A stretch of DNA of 64,000 nucleotides from Halisarca cf. caerulea. Its lineage: Eukaryota; Porifera; Demospongiae; Chondrillida; Halisarcidae. The stretch spans positions 12,499,462 through 12,563,461 of the forward strand of contig CAUJGJ010000397.1 in assembly GCA_963170055.1 (NCBI GenBank). Reading direction: 5' to 3'. The notes under the pieces were generated by a model. That model did no database searches. It had not been told where the DNA came from and saw only the letters and a list, made by a program, of their open reading frames with translations. The translations under genes were made by a program, and so were the position numbers. Position 1 is the first letter of the stretch. Every line of letters begins with the position of its first letter. This document shows, piece after piece, positions 38,801 to 53,800 of this stretch.

Positions 38801-41800
38801 AACTGGCCAATCATGAACTTTGCAGTGTCGACTGTTTCAGTGAAAGTGAGTGTCAAAATTCCCGTGTTGAGGTCAAAATCAAACGCATCCAGTTCGGGAG
38901 GTGTGGTGTCCGCAGTGTAGTTATCCACGCCCACCGCCTCGCCATCCAGTATCGGAATGATGGAATTGTCATTCATGTCCACCAAGGAGTAGTTCTGAAG
39001 GGTGATAAACGTATTAGAACCATCCTGGGCACTAGCCAAGCCTCTAATCCTCTTGATTTCGTTCAGATCGTAAAAGCTCAAAAACACGGTAAGAACGGTT
39101 GAGTCGGCATCTGTGCTGCCACTGTCGGTTAGTGTGTACATGTTACCATCAGAGGATGCTGTCTGGTTGTCCTGGAGACCAATCCCCACTACATTCAGCG
39201 AATCAGCCTCAACTGTTTCGTCAAAAACAAGAGTCAACGTTCCTCCATCCACATCAAGGTTGAGGTATACCAACATGGGTGACGTTGTGTCTGGGGTGAA
39301 GTTGGCTGCCATGACAGCATCTCCAACGGCAACAACTTCAACCTGGTTGGCGTTCATGTCATCGATTCCACCCTCAGCGATGGTAACATATGAATCATAC
39401 CTGGATGTTGCAATCGATCTGATCCTCTTTAATTCATTCAAATCATCGATATCAAGTGTTATATACACAACTGTACCATTGATCTCGTTGGTAATGTTCC
39501 CACCTGTCAGAGGCACCAATCTGCTATCATTACTTCGATTGTTGACGATAGCAATGGATGTCAAATCGAGAGAGAAGGAATTCACAGTTTCAGTGAAATA
39601 TAGTGCGATTGTGCCTCCATTCATGTTGATATCGAAGTCGATTAATTGTGGGGGTGTTGCGTCAGGTTTGAAGACGTTCACTGGAGTAGCATTGGCATTG
39701 AGGATGGGAATGAGCATGTTACTGTTCATGTCACTGATGGAAAAAGAGGTGAGACTGATAAACGAGGTCTCGTTCGACACTCCCAGCTGGGTCAGTCGTT
39801 TCAGTTCGTTCAAATCATCTGCACCAATCAGAATGCAGATAACAGGCCAGTCTGAACTGTTTGAGATGGAAACAGACGTAAGGGTTAGCATGTCGTCTCT
39901 GGTTGCCGGGGAAACAGCCTGCAGTGTCACCTCGGTGACGTCAAGTGATGAAACATTGACAGTTTCCGAGAAAGTCAGGTAGATTTTTCCCGCGTTGACA
40001 TCAAGGTCAAAGGTCACCAGCTCTGGTCTCACCATATCCTCCACAAACATGGTTACCTGTAGAGGATTTTCAGCTGTGATTTGGTCAACATCATTCGTAT
40101 TCATGTCGTCCACCGTCAGTGACTCCAATGCCAACCAGGTGGTGGAATTATCCACAGCCAGTTGCACCACACTCTTGATGTAGTTCAGGTCATCTTCATG
40201 TAGTCTGATCAACAGAATTGGATCATCAGGTCCATTGGGGGAGCCCCCTTCGTTAGGCTTCATGACCATGCCCCTTAGCAACACACGTTCATAAACATCA
40301 GTTTCATTGGAGGCATTGGAAGGTGGTCCGCTCACAAGGGTAATTCCCATGGGATTGAACGTGCTTGCGTCTACTGTCTCTGAAAAATACAGAGTCAAGA
40401 TCTCACTGGTCAAATCCAGATCAAACTGGTCAAGTCTCGGATTCATCATGTCAGGAACAAGCAAATCAGCCTCGTACATGTCAAGAGGAAAGTTCCAGTT
40501 CTGATTCATATCTTGAATCAGGAACCCGGTCACAGTAATCAAAGTCGATGCTTCATCTACACATAGTGAACGCCTCCTCTTGATTTCATTCAAATCAGAG
40601 TTGCTAAGATACACAGTCACTATCAGTTGCCCTGACAACTCACCCGTCATAACATAACCAGACTGGAGAGAGTACATCTCTGAAGTGGTCCGGTTAGGTG
40701 AGGAGTAGAAAGTGATTTGCTGGGCATTAATGGTGTCTGCATTAACTGTTTCGTCAAAGGTTAGAATCAAAATGTCAGCATTCAAGTCCAACGTAAAGTT
40801 GGTCAAAGTGGGTGAGGTCTCGTCGGCAGTGAAGTTCCTCACCTGCTGGCTGTCATTAGCAGAGATGGCAATGACGGAGTTCCCAGACATATCCCGAACA
40901 TGATCATCAGTGATAGAGAGATAGGTATCATTGATGGACGTCGCAACATAGATCAGTCGCTTGATCTCATTCAAGTCGTCAGTGGTGATGGACAAACGCA
41001 CAATCACAGCATCCATATCGAGCAGCATGCCACCTCTGAGAGTGAAATAGTGTTGAGAAGCATTCAGTGAGCTCTCCCCCTGCAGAGTGAGGTTGGCGGG
41101 GTTGAAGGAGGTTGTATCCACCGTCTCCGAGTACTCCAAGGTGAGGACACCTCCGTCCATGTTGAGGTCGAAGTCCACAAGCGTGGGCTCCGTCTCGTCT
41201 CGGATGTATGCCTTAGCCCGCTTCCCCATCCCGTTACCTATGGCTACAACTTCATTGTCAAACATGTCAAGAATGAAAGCAGCATGAATCACAATGTGTG
41301 TGTCCTCTAACCTTGTACCCACAAACCGGTTAGCCTTCAGTCTGTTCAGCTCACTCTCCTCCAGCGTGACGTTCACAACAGTCGAGTAACCCATGGTCCA
41401 ATCAGCAGAGAAGTTGGCAAACATACGCAGAGGGTTAGCAACATTGGGTGCGTGTTGGAGCACCACCTCGCTGAGCATCAGTGTTGGGGCCTGAATTGTT
41501 TCTGTGAATGTCAGTGATATCACTCCGCTGTCCAAGTCGAGACAGAAATCGAACAGCTCAGGTGGTGTGGTGTCGTTCACAAACTGCATTGCCCTCAGTG
41601 CATTGTCCAGTGTCCACGGGACAACCTCGTTGCCGTTCATGTCAAGCACGGTTGCATTTGTGATTGAAATGTAGGAGTTGGAGGTGCTAGTTCCAAGATC
41701 CGGGATGGCCTTGATGGCATTGAGATCACTGGTAGTTAGGTTTATAGTTACAACAGTCCCATTCTCAGTTGTGATCACATCTGCATTGGAAATTCGGACA

Positions 41801-44800
41801 AAACTTGAGCCAGAAATAAAATCACTCTCAGCCTTCTGAAGGGTGAGCTGGTTTGTGTCAAAGGTCCCAACGTTCACAGTTTCATCAAACGTGAAGTGGA
41901 GCTCTCCTCGATTGAGGTCAAGTGAGAAGTCAAGGAGTTCTGGAGACACGAGGTCCTCCATGTAGTCTTCCACTGCAAGAATAACCGGCTTCACTTGGTT
42001 GGCATTTGTGTCGTTGATAGCATCACTCGAGATGGAGAGATAAGTGCTGGTGTTGGCAGCTGCAAGGGTGTACAGGCGTTTGATCTCATTGAGATCCGCA
42101 TCACCGAGGTCGACCACAATGGATGGGGCATCCACACTAGTACTGGAGCTGTTGACAAGACTATACGATGTTGCCATGGAGACATTAACACCAGAGAGGA
42201 AAGTAAGCTGTGTTACATCCAATGAGGACACATCCACTGATTCGTTGAACACAAGAGCTAACTCGTTGTTCGTGAGGTCAAGACTGAACTGAAGGAGACA
42301 AGGAGATTTCATATCTGGTACAAACATTCTCACTCCTGGTGCAAGGGTGCTATTTATAGGAATGACATCATTTCCTGCCATATCATCAATGGTGATGTTC
42401 CGCATGGTGAGATAGGTGTTGGTAGTCCCTGTTGCTAGCCCTCTGTTGGCCTTGATGTAGTTAAGGTCGTCAGCATCCAATTGGATTACAACAATTGTGC
42501 TGTCTGGCATGATAGACCAACCTCCATATAGCACCCTCTGATCAGTAGGGAGATCCCCTTGGTTCGAGATGAGTGTGAGTCCAGATGTGACCAAAGTGTC
42601 CTGGTCCACCGTCTCGTCAAACGTGAGAAGAAGCTGCTCAGTGGTAAGATCAAGATCGAAGGACAACAGAACCGGTCTGGTGGTATCTCTGGTGTAGTGT
42701 CTCACTTGCAATGCGTTGCCGTTTGGTATCGGATACAGGTAGTTTCCACTCACATCCTTCACAGATGCTGTTGTGACACGAACCCATGTATCGTTGGCTT
42801 CAGTTGCAAGCATGTCCAATCGCTTGATCTCATTCAGGTCAGGAATATTCAGGTCAATCGTGATCACAGGTCTGGCCACGCCCTCTACTGCCCCGCCCGT
42901 CAGCGTGTGACGCTGGTCGGATGCAGTGTAGCGGAAGTTTTGCAGAGTGAACTGCGTCAGATCCAAAGTGGTTGGCTCCACCGGCTCCGAGAATGACAAC
43001 GACAGTACTCCACTGTTCATATTGATGTCAAACGCCTCCAACACCGGTTGAGTCTCATCAGGAAACACAAAACTAGCTTGCAGAGGAGAGGAAGTGGTGT
43101 AGGGAACAATTGGGTTATTGTTCATGTCAGCCACAAGCTCTTCAGGGAATGCGATGAACGTGGTTGAGCGATTGGTGGCCAGACTCAACATGCTCTTCAC
43201 TGCGTTGATGTCTGCTCGCGCTATCTGGATGGTGACTGTGTGTGTGATGGTGTGGAGTGGGCGTGTCCCCGGATCAAGATTAAGGGTGTGACTATTGCCG
43301 ACTGCACCTGGGGCTGATAGTAAGGTGATGAGGGGTGCGTCGACAATGCGGACAGTTTCCGAGAAGGAGAGATACAGCTGGTCCAAATCAAGTGACAGGT
43401 TGTAACTGGACAGAACCGGTTTGATCATGTCGACTGTATAGTTTGTGACAGGCAATGCAGTGACTCCGTTGACCCTCTCCATCACAGAGACACCGTTTTG
43501 ATCGACAAACGCAGACTCCTTCATTGTCAACCAGGTGGTGCCTTCTGTCAGTGCGATGCGCAAGGCCTTGATAGCATTGAGATCGTCATGGTCAAACATG
43601 AAACTGACAACTGGGGAATCTTCGAAGCTCAGTAGCTGACCACCAGTGAGGGTGTATGCGTTGCTGGTGTTGAATGCAGACTGAAAGGTGATCCCTGCGT
43701 AGGTGATGGAGGGAGCGCTCACCGTTTCACTGAACTCCAAAATGACAACTTCAGATGACATGTTCACGTGGAAGTATTGCAGGATGGGTCGAGTGGTGTC
43801 ATTGATGAAGGTTACGTCGCATCTTGGATTGCTGGTGTCAAACGGATACATTGGTATACCACTGGTGTCTCGCACGGTGTAGCTCTCTGCAGCCAAGCAT
43901 GAAGAACCTGAGTCAACAAGAAGGTTTTCAACCTTCTTGATCTCGTTGAGGTCTTCATTGGTGAGGAAAATCTTCAACCGTTGGCTGATGTTTGTGTGAG
44001 TGTACCCGCCAGTTAGGCGGTAGTACACAGAGCTACCAGGTGCATTGAGGAAGGTGATTCCGGTTGGATCCAGCGAGGATCCGTTGATGGGCTCATCGTA
44101 GTTCAGCGTCAGGCAACCCTCGTTGAGGTCAATCACAATGGACTTCAACACTGGAGGCACAGAGTCAGCCACAAAACCGCTCTCTCCAGCTGACAGAAAC
44201 GTCACTGGAGCGTAGTTGGCCTCTCTGGACAAGTCAGCAACAAAGGCTCTGTTCGCAAAGAGGAATGTGTCTGTTACACTTGTGGCCAGGTCAGTGTTGG
44301 CTTTGATGGCATTGGCATCTTCAATGGACAGACGCACTGTCACAGTTGGTGAGTTGTCACTGACGGCTTCACTTGTAGTGAGAGTGAAGTTCTCACCCAT
44401 CACTCCGCCACTGATGTTGGCTGAGTAGATGAGAAGATCAGTGATCGTGAGAGAGCTTACGTTGATCGTTTCCTCGAAGGACAGAATAATGATTCCATTT
44501 GTAAGATCCAGAGTAAAGGCATTCAGGACTGGGAGTGTTGTATCTTCTGTGTACACGTCCACCCGCAGCGGCATTGTTTCCGGGATGTCAACAATGTTGT
44601 TGCTGTTCACATCACTAGCAAAGGATGTGTTGATCTGAATGTAAGTGTCGTTGCCCTCGCTTGCCAGATCTGTGAGGTACTTGATGTTGTTGAGGTCATC
44701 TCGACTGATGTCGACAAACACAGTTGGACCATCTCCAGGCAGTACAGTACTGGTGTTGAGGGTGTACCCGGTGTTATTGGGGGCGGGACCAGACAAAAAT

Positions 44801-47800
44801 GTCAACTGGGTAACATTGATGGAGTCGGCACTGACAGTCTCACTGAAGTACAGAACAAGCATTCCTCCCTCATCCATGTCCAGATCGAACGAGAGGAGAA
44901 CGGGATCGACACTGTCTTGCGTGAAGGTGGTCACTTGAGTTGCGTTGACTCCTCGCAACTGGGGCAGGATCGGATTCCCATTTACATCTGAGACAAAATC
45001 GGAGTCAAAACTAGCAAAAGTGTTGTCACCAGAGGTGGCCAAGTTGAGGATTTTCTTAATTTCATTGAGATCATCCAACCCAGTTGCTATGACAACCTTA
45101 TTATCATTTGTGGCGTTAACAACTGAGCTACTGCTTGTTGTGAGGGTGTAATAGGAAGTGGACAGGCTTGCAGAGTCAGACGATGAAAAAGTGAATTCTG
45201 AAACGTCCATCGTTTTTACATCAACAACTTCCGAGAATGTCAAGAGAATGAGCTCCCGCGTCAAGTCCAGATCGTACTGCAGCAGAAGGGGAGGAGTGAA
45301 GTCTGCCGTGAAGTTATCAGCACGGCGTGCATCTTCTGGGGCAATCGGTGTGACGGGCTGACCGTTCGTGTCAGTGATGGTTGTGTTGGGAAACGAGATG
45401 TAAGTGTTGTTAGCTTCGGTGGCAAGGTCCGCGTATCGCTTCAAGTTGTTGAGATCCACCACTCCAAGTTGGACGACAATCACGGTCTCGTTCATGCTCA
45501 TAGCAAAGCTGTTATTCTCTCCTCCCACTGTGAGCTGTACTGCAACAGGTTGAGGTGTGCTGTCGTAGATCGGCATGAGCTCAGTGATGGTGCCACTGGT
45601 GCCGTTTGTGCCATTTGAGCCATTGGTGAAGTTCCCGGAAAATTCAATCTCGACTGGGATGAATCCGATTGGTCCCAGCTGAGGAGCCTGGTGGGACTGA
45701 AGTGAGATGTCATCAATCATGAGTGATTTTACATTGACAACTTCACTGAATGTGAGTGTGAGTGTTTCTGCTGTCAAGTCCAGCGAGAATGCCTCCAAAT
45801 ATGGCATGGTTGTGTCAGGAGTGAAGACGTTGACAATCTTGGCATTGGTTTGGATAATTCCAGCAATAGGATTGCTCAAGCCGTCTGTTTCCATGTCAAC
45901 TACAAGTGAAGATGGGAAACTGATCCAGGTGTGGGTGGTTGAGTCAGCCAATCCGATTGTCTGTTTCAGCACATTCAAATCCCCCTCAAGCAGCTCCAAG
46001 ACGATGTACTCCTGAGGTGTGGTGTTCCAATAGCCTCCATTCAACCTGTACTGCAGAGTGGGAGGGGCAAATGCGGCTTGGAGGGTAATGCCGGTGGGCC
46101 GAAAACTTGAGGTGTTTACAGTCTCGCTGAAGTAGAGAGTTATTGTGCCCACATTGAGGTCCAGGTCAAAGTTGTCCAGTTTGGGTTCAGTTCTATCCGG
46201 TCTGTACTGGTTTGGGACGGTAAGAGTCAGGTCGGTTCCAACATTGCCAAACGTGTCCAGCACCACATGTGGCTGGATGTTGAGTCCGCTGGATCCACTG
46301 TCAACCGCTACATCGGGTAGGGCCTTGAGGGCATTCAGGTCCCTGTCGGTAAGAGGCACCTCCACTATTTGTCGGAGAGGGAAAACAATGGGCGAACCTC
46401 CAGTGAGTGTGTAGCTGATGTTGTTTCGTCCGATCAGGGTGAGGAGGGTGGAGTTGAAGGTGGCGGCATTCACAGGTTCATCAAAGGTGAGAGTGAGTGT
46501 GCCTGCGTTCATGTCTATACTGTACTCCTCTAGGACAGACGGTGTTATGTCTGGAGTCACTCTTCCCGAGACAGCTGCTGAAGAGGGCACAACCTCGGCC
46601 GGGATTCCCCTCCAGTCATTGACAATTAGTGAGTATAACAAAAATGTGTCATTCTCTGAAGTTGCAAGCTGTCCGATGGTTTTGAGTGAATTGATGTCAA
46701 ACGTGGTCAACTGAACCAAAACATTGTAGTCACGCGAGGTGTTTGTGAGGGGTGTGAAAGTACCAGACAAGTCCACAAACTGGCCACTTATTTGCTGGTC
46801 CTGTTGGCTCTGAAACTCGATGAAGTCAGTCTGGAAACTGCTCGTTTGAACCACATCAGAGAAAGAAACCTCAAGCGTACTCTTGTCCATGTCGAGGTGG
46901 AAGGATACAGCCACAGCTTGTACGAAGTCAGCTAGATAGAGGTCCACTCCGACCACACCAGACTCGAGAACACCGTTCCCATTCATGTCCAGTATAGCAG
47001 AATCCCCAACCTGAACAAAGGTGTTGGTACGGATAAATGCTATACTATCGTCTGACTTCAACCTCAGTACATCCTCTCTACCCAAGGAGATGATGATCTG
47101 CGTCTTGAGTGTGTTGTTGATGTAGTCTGCCGAGCTGTCCATGAGGGGGTACGCAACACCACCAGCTCCACTGAGCAACACGACGCCACTGAAGTTGAGG
47201 CTTGTGAGGTTAACTGGCTCTTCAAACTCCAATGAAATGGTGTTTGCTCCAAGGTCCATCTGACTGAAAGCGACTAAACTGAATCGTACAATGTCTTCGT
47301 TAACAGCACTGGCTCGCAGTGGAGTGGGGAAGGTGATAGGTTGTACATCGATGTCCGCTACATCCTTGATGAGGTCAGCTGTGTGCGTAAGGTAGGTGTT
47401 GTTCCGGTTGGTAGCAAAGTCATCAAACGCCTTCAGATTGTCAAGATCCGCTTTAGACAAGTTGAACATGATCTCCAAATCTCCATTCTGTGTTACAGCA
47501 GTACCAGGTACACCCACAAGAGTGTAATTCCTGGTTGGCACGTCAGCTGCATTGTGCAACATGATGTCCATGGGCTCAAAATGGAGGATGTTGACAGGTT
47601 CGTCGAACGTGAGTCGCACCTGATCCACCGTCAGGTCAACACTGTACTCCAGCAGAACAGGGGATACGAGGTCAGGAGTGTACACAGAAGCTCTGTCACC
47701 TCTTGCTCTGTACACAGGATTGTCCGACATGTCCAGGATTGTTGCATTCTCCAGCACGAGGTAGGACGTGGCAATGTCGGCAAAGAGGTCAACGTTGGCC

Positions 47801-50800
47801 TTGATGGCATTCAGATCGTCACCTTGAATCTCAATCAGGACCTCAGTGCTGCTGATATTGCTCAGTACAGTCCCGTTGTTCTGCAACTGGTAGACATGGG
47901 GAGCGTTACCAAACGTATTCTGAAGGATAACACCTGTGAAGGTGAACGTGTCAACGTTGACGGTCTCAGAGAAAGTCATGTGGATTTGTCCGAGTGTGAA
48001 GTCAGTGGTGAAGGAGACCAGGGTGGGAGGGGTGGTGTCTGCGATGTACAGGGCAGCCTGCACTCCTGTGCAAGTGAGGTCTTCAAAGAGGGTCTGCACC
48101 TGTAGGCCTTCTGACAGTGCGAAGGAAGGCAGACCGACATAGTCTACCACTGCCCCCTCTTCGAGGAGAAAGATGAAAGTGTCTGCCTCTGATTTGGCAA
48201 ACTGCCTCTTTACGTCCTTGATGGCCTCCTGGTCAGCTCTGGTCAGCCGTACAACCACAACAGAGTCAAACTCCTCACCGAACACAATACTGTTGGGAGA
48301 GAGATCCTCCATTTCAAATCCTGGTATGGACATATCGTCTGAATTAGCCAACAAGATGCTACTGATGTCAAGAGAAGAAGGGACAACTGCTTCTGAAAAG
48401 GTCAAGAGAAGAAGATTGTCGTTCAAATTGAGGTCAAAAGCAAGCAGGAATGGTCTCTCCGTATCAGGTAGGATCATCACAGCAGGGAGGGCCTCATCGA
48501 TTGGAGTCACTCTGGAGGGGTTACCATAGTAATCTTCAATGGATCCATTCTCAATGCGGACAAAAGCATCACTGACTCCAGTTGTGAGGTTTACCATTGA
48601 CTTGAGTGCATTGAGGTCCGTTGCATTTACAGTGACATTGATGGTGAGGGGGTCCGAGGTATCCGTGGCGACAAGTCCAGCTGACAGTCGGTACGACATT
48701 GGCACAGAGCTGTTGGACAAATTGGCTGCATTTTGGATAATAATCTGTTGAGAAACAAACGTACCCGCGAGAACAGGTTCACTGAAGGTCAAATTGAGCA
48801 TCCCAGTGTTGAGGTTCAGTGAGAAATACTGCATGTCGGGTCCCGTTTCGTCAGGAAAGACCCGAGTGGCGGGAAATGCTTCACCAACATCAACACCAAA
48901 CACAGTTCTGTTGTAGATATCGTAAATGACCTCGGGCAGTATGGAGATGTATGTGTTGTTCTCATCCGTACCTAAATCCACATTAGCCTTGATCGCATTC
49001 AGGTCGTCCATGTCTAGGAGGATTTCGATGTAGTATTCGTCCGGGACTGACTCGTCTGGTGTCGCGTACTCCCCACTCAGTGTGTACGATACATTGCTGC
49101 CAGGGGCTTCTAGGAGGGTGACTGCAAGGGGGTGGAGGGTCTGTGCTTCGAGAACGTCATTGAAGAATAGAGTGAGTCTCCCGCTGTCTAGATCCAGGTT
49201 AACCCCTTCGAGGGATGGTGGAGTGAGGTCCCGGACATAGTCCACACCTCTCACCCTCACTGCAAAGAGTGGGGTCACAGGAACCACTTCATTTTCAGCA
49301 AAATCCAAAATGGCCGTGGAGCTGTAGTAGAGGTATGTTGTTCTACCGTTTTCTGCAATTGTGTGATCCAGTTTAATCAGCCTCAGATCGTAGCGATTGA
49401 AGTAGATTACCACTTGTAATTTCCTCTCGTCCACATACTCAATCCTGCCTCCTGTCAACCGAACGCCCTCCTCTGGCCTCATGACTTGGTACAACACCTT
49501 GCACCCGGACAGACTGAGAGGGTACAGGTCCGAATTGGAAACATTGTAGATCTCCGCTAAAGTTTGATTGTCGGGTGTGGTTGCGTTGGTGGTGGAGTTC
49601 CACAGGTCAAGACGGCGCTGGATCTCACTGCTTCTCGCTGCCTCCAGCAGCTCGCTAACCAGGCAATCCAACGTGTAGTCACCTCCAAGCAGTGTCAACC
49701 CATTCTCACCAACAACAGTGTCGTTTTCATACAGCAGCAAGCCGGAGCCGTTCACCATCACGGTGAGTGGAGTGGTGTCAATAGTGTAGTTTCCGATGAA
49801 GACAAAGTCACTGTAGACTATGGATGAAAAGTTGACTGGTTCGTCAAACAGGAGCGAGAAGGACCCATTGTCGAGGTTGAACATGGCAAATGAAACCAGC
49901 CGAGGCATGACTGTGTCATATACAAACCTGGACACTGGGACTGTCTGGTTGGCAATACTCACTCCAGACACGTCATTGATAAATCCTTCACTGACGGCAA
50001 AATAAGAGTTACTTTCCTGTTCAAAGAGGAATTCCGTTGCCTTTAGCAGAATAAAATCATTCTCATTCAGAGTCCATGACATCACCAGACCATCCTCACT
50101 GCGGGCAAAGGTACCGTGGTAGCGAGGAGTGAAACTGACACTAGGTACAGCAGCATCTTGAAACGTCAGGTAGAGTGGGTTGAAAGAGCTCTCTGCGACT
50201 GGTTCATCGAAGGTAAGCGTCACATTTCCCTGGTTCATGTCAATGTCGAATGCTGTCAGAAAAGGAGGAGTTGTGTCAGGAACGACTCTTGTAGGTACTC
50301 GTTCTGGCACCATACTACCGACATCTATCGGCATCACGAGGTTCCCGGAAGCGTCTGCAACAAACGTGTAGTTAAACCTCAACCAGCAGTTGCCAACGTT
50401 TGTACACAACTCGGTGTCAAGCTTGAGCAAGTCAAGTGCTGCATCGTGAAGCTGTAGAACCAGAGTGGGACCATCGCTGGTGACCACAGTGGCAGGGTAG
50501 GGATGGAACTGGTGTGTTGCGTTCACATAGGTCTCGTGAAGGGAGCTTATCCTGAGCCACACTCTAGTGGATACAATGGTCTCTGAGAAAACCAGTGTGA
50601 GAGTTCCTGCATTGCGGTCCAGCTCCTCAAAGGTCAACAAACGTGGACGTGTTGTGTCTGGTGTGTGCGTGCTCACAGGCAGGGGGGTAGAGAGGCTTAT
50701 GGGGTTGATCAGGTTGGGGACAGCGTCACTCACAAACCCTGTCGTGATACTAGAGTAACATGTCAGAGACGTGACACAGATTCTGAGACTCTTCAAGCTG

Positions 50801-53800
50801 TTCAGTTCATACGCACTCAGTTGCAAACGCACATCAGTTCTGTACCCGTCGTCAAGAAGAGTAGCATTGTGGAGGGAGAATGTGGTCACTGATGCTGGGC
50901 CTAGAGAGAAGGTGAATTCCTTCACATCAAGAACTGAAATATTGACCGTTTCGTCGAAGTTGAGCGTAAGTAGTCCAGTGTTGTAGTTAACATCAAACGA
51001 AGACAGTGATGGACTTGTGGTATCACCCAGATAGTTGTGCACGGCCAACGCAGCACTCTTGGGGTAGGGTATGATGTCATTCCCACTCATGTCTCTCACA
51101 GAACTCTCGCTGAAGCTGAGGTAGGTGCTCCCACTTGCAGTGGCCAGGGATGTGAGGGCCTTGATGGCGTTGAGGTCACTTTCAGACAGTAGCAACTCAA
51201 GCACTGTGGTCTCCGGCTGGCTGAGCACTCCTCCCGTGAAGGCAAACATGGACAATGGAGACGTTTGTGCATTTTGCAGTACAAATTCTTCACGAACAAA
51301 ACTGGATATGTTCATAGTTTCAGAGAAGGACAGAGTCAATGTACCTGTGTTGATGTCCAAGTCGAAGCTGTTCAGTGCTGGCCTGGTAATGTCCTGAGTG
51401 TAGTCGCCAGCACGCAAAGCACGGTCGCTCGTGATGCCCTCACTGGGGTTTGAGTTGGTGTCCTGAATCCCGCCAGCTGTCAGCGTGATGTACGTCGATT
51501 CCACCTCAGCTCCCAAGGGGTGTCTGAGGGCAATGTTGTTGAAGTCTGCTTCGGAAAGTTCCACCCTGACTACGGTACCATCTGGGCTACCAGTCCGGCT
51601 CCCAGCTGAGAGGGAAACCACCTGAGTCGGGGTACTTTCCCTCTCCTGTAAGGAAATGTCCCGTACGTTCAGCGATGATGATTGAATTGCTTCACTGAAA
51701 GTAAGCACAAGTGACCGTCCTTCAAGGTTGAGGGAGAAGCTGGTTAGCGCTGGAGCAGTTGCATCTGACTCAAATGTGCTCACTCTCTCAGCAGTCAACG
51801 ACCCAATACCAACCACCTTGTTATTGCTTGTATCACTGACCATTTCATTGGTGAAACTGATGAAAGTGTTACTAACGGCTGTACCGAGGCTTCGATCAAG
51901 CTTGATGGAATTGAGATCGTCTGTCGACAGAAGTAGAATGATGTAGTTTCTGTCTATCCTTGCCCAGGATCCCCCAGTGAGCGTGTGCATTGCTCCACCT
52001 GTGAACGTACTCTGTATAGTAATTTGGGAGGGATCAAACGTACTAGAGTCAACCGTTTCAGAAAACGACAAGAAAAGCTCTCCAGAGTTCAGATCAAGGT
52101 TGAACGTTTCCAGAGTTGGATCTGTGATGTCAGACATGTACATTGACACCTGAAGGGCGTGGTCGTCTGCAATGGGTGTGACGTTGTTCCCACTCATGTC
52201 CTGCACAACACTAGCTGACACTGAAATGAATGAGTCACTGTTAGCAGTTGCCAAACTGCGAATGGACTTGATGGCATCCAGATCTATAGGGTCAAAGGTC
52301 ACGGTAACCGTGTTGCTGTCAGACGTGGTAGCTGAACTTCGTGAGGGAACATAGAGTGAAGTGTACCCACTCCCCCGGTTCACCAATGTGAGCTCGCTGA
52401 CATCAAACGTCCCTCCTTGAACCGTCTCATCAAATGTCAAACGCATCACTCCTACATTCATGTCCAGAGAGAAGGATCTCAGCACAGCGGGTGAGTTGTC
52501 ACGGGTGACACTAGCAGCCTGACGGGCGGTGACTGGTACCAACTGGTTTCGACTAGTGTCCAGCACAGTGGTAGTCGTGAGAGTGATAAATGTGTTTGAT
52601 GTGTCAGTCCCTAGCCCTCTGAATGCCTTGATGGCATTAAGATCACTTTCACTCAAAGCAATCGACACAAAGTAATCAGCATTTGATGGCATCAGCAACA
52701 TCGGAGATCCCAGAGTGATGGAGTCAGCTGACGTACTCGGTGATGATAGAAGAGTTATCTGATTCGTCTGCAAGGTTTGAATGTCAACAGTTTCTGAGAA
52801 CGTGAGGACAAGATGTCCACTGTTCAGATCAAGAGAGAAATCGGTGAGAGAAGGTCGAGTTTCATCACTGGTGAATGCTGACACCTGTAGAGCTTTTCCA
52901 TCAGTGACAGCGATGGAGTCAACACCATAGACATCATCCACCACACTGGCCGTCACCGTCAGGAAGGTGTCCTCCACTGCCGTTGCAAGGTTCCTGATCT
53001 GGTTGATACGATTCAAATCGTCAAAACTGAGGTCAACTGTGACCACAAATCCATTCTCTGTGGAGTGTGTAGATGAACTGAGTGTATGGTACTCCCCGGG
53101 TGAGCGGTACAGTGTGCTCTGCAGTGTGAGAGCATCAACCTGGAATGTAGAACCGTTCACGGCATCACTAAACGTAAGCAGCAGTTTCCCAGTGTTCATG
53201 TTGAGGGTGAAACTGACCGGACTGGGGGCAGTGACGTCGTGAGTGAACATTCTGACACTAATGGCTGACGATGGAGAAATGGCTGATGAAGATACAGAAT
53301 TGGTATCCATGGCAACACCAGACAAAGCTGACAAGTACGTCGTTGAGGATTCATCCGCCAGCCCTGGTGTGGTTTTGAGCACGGTAAGGTCCTGCTGGGT
53401 GAGGGCTATTGTTACCATGGAAGATCCCATCAGCACCGACTGTTGAACCTGTCCACCTGTGAGTCTGTACGCCTGCCCCATGTTGTTACCGTCGGAGTGT
53501 ATAGTGATGTATGAGGGATTGACAGTGTGGAGCAATACAGGTTCTGAGAAGTACAGGATTAGGGTGTTGGCATTGGCATCAAAATCAAAGGCTTGAATCA
53601 TCGGAGAAGACTTGTCAGCATCAAACCCACTTGCTGGTAGAGATAACACTGGATCTGATGGGTTAGCAGACACAGAGAGATCACTGGCAACACCACTAGT
53701 GAGTGTGAGGTAGGAGTTGCTGATGCTGGTAGCAAGACCCGATCTCGACTGGATCTCAACCAGGTCCTCCTCTGTAAGACGGATGATAACAAAATTACTG

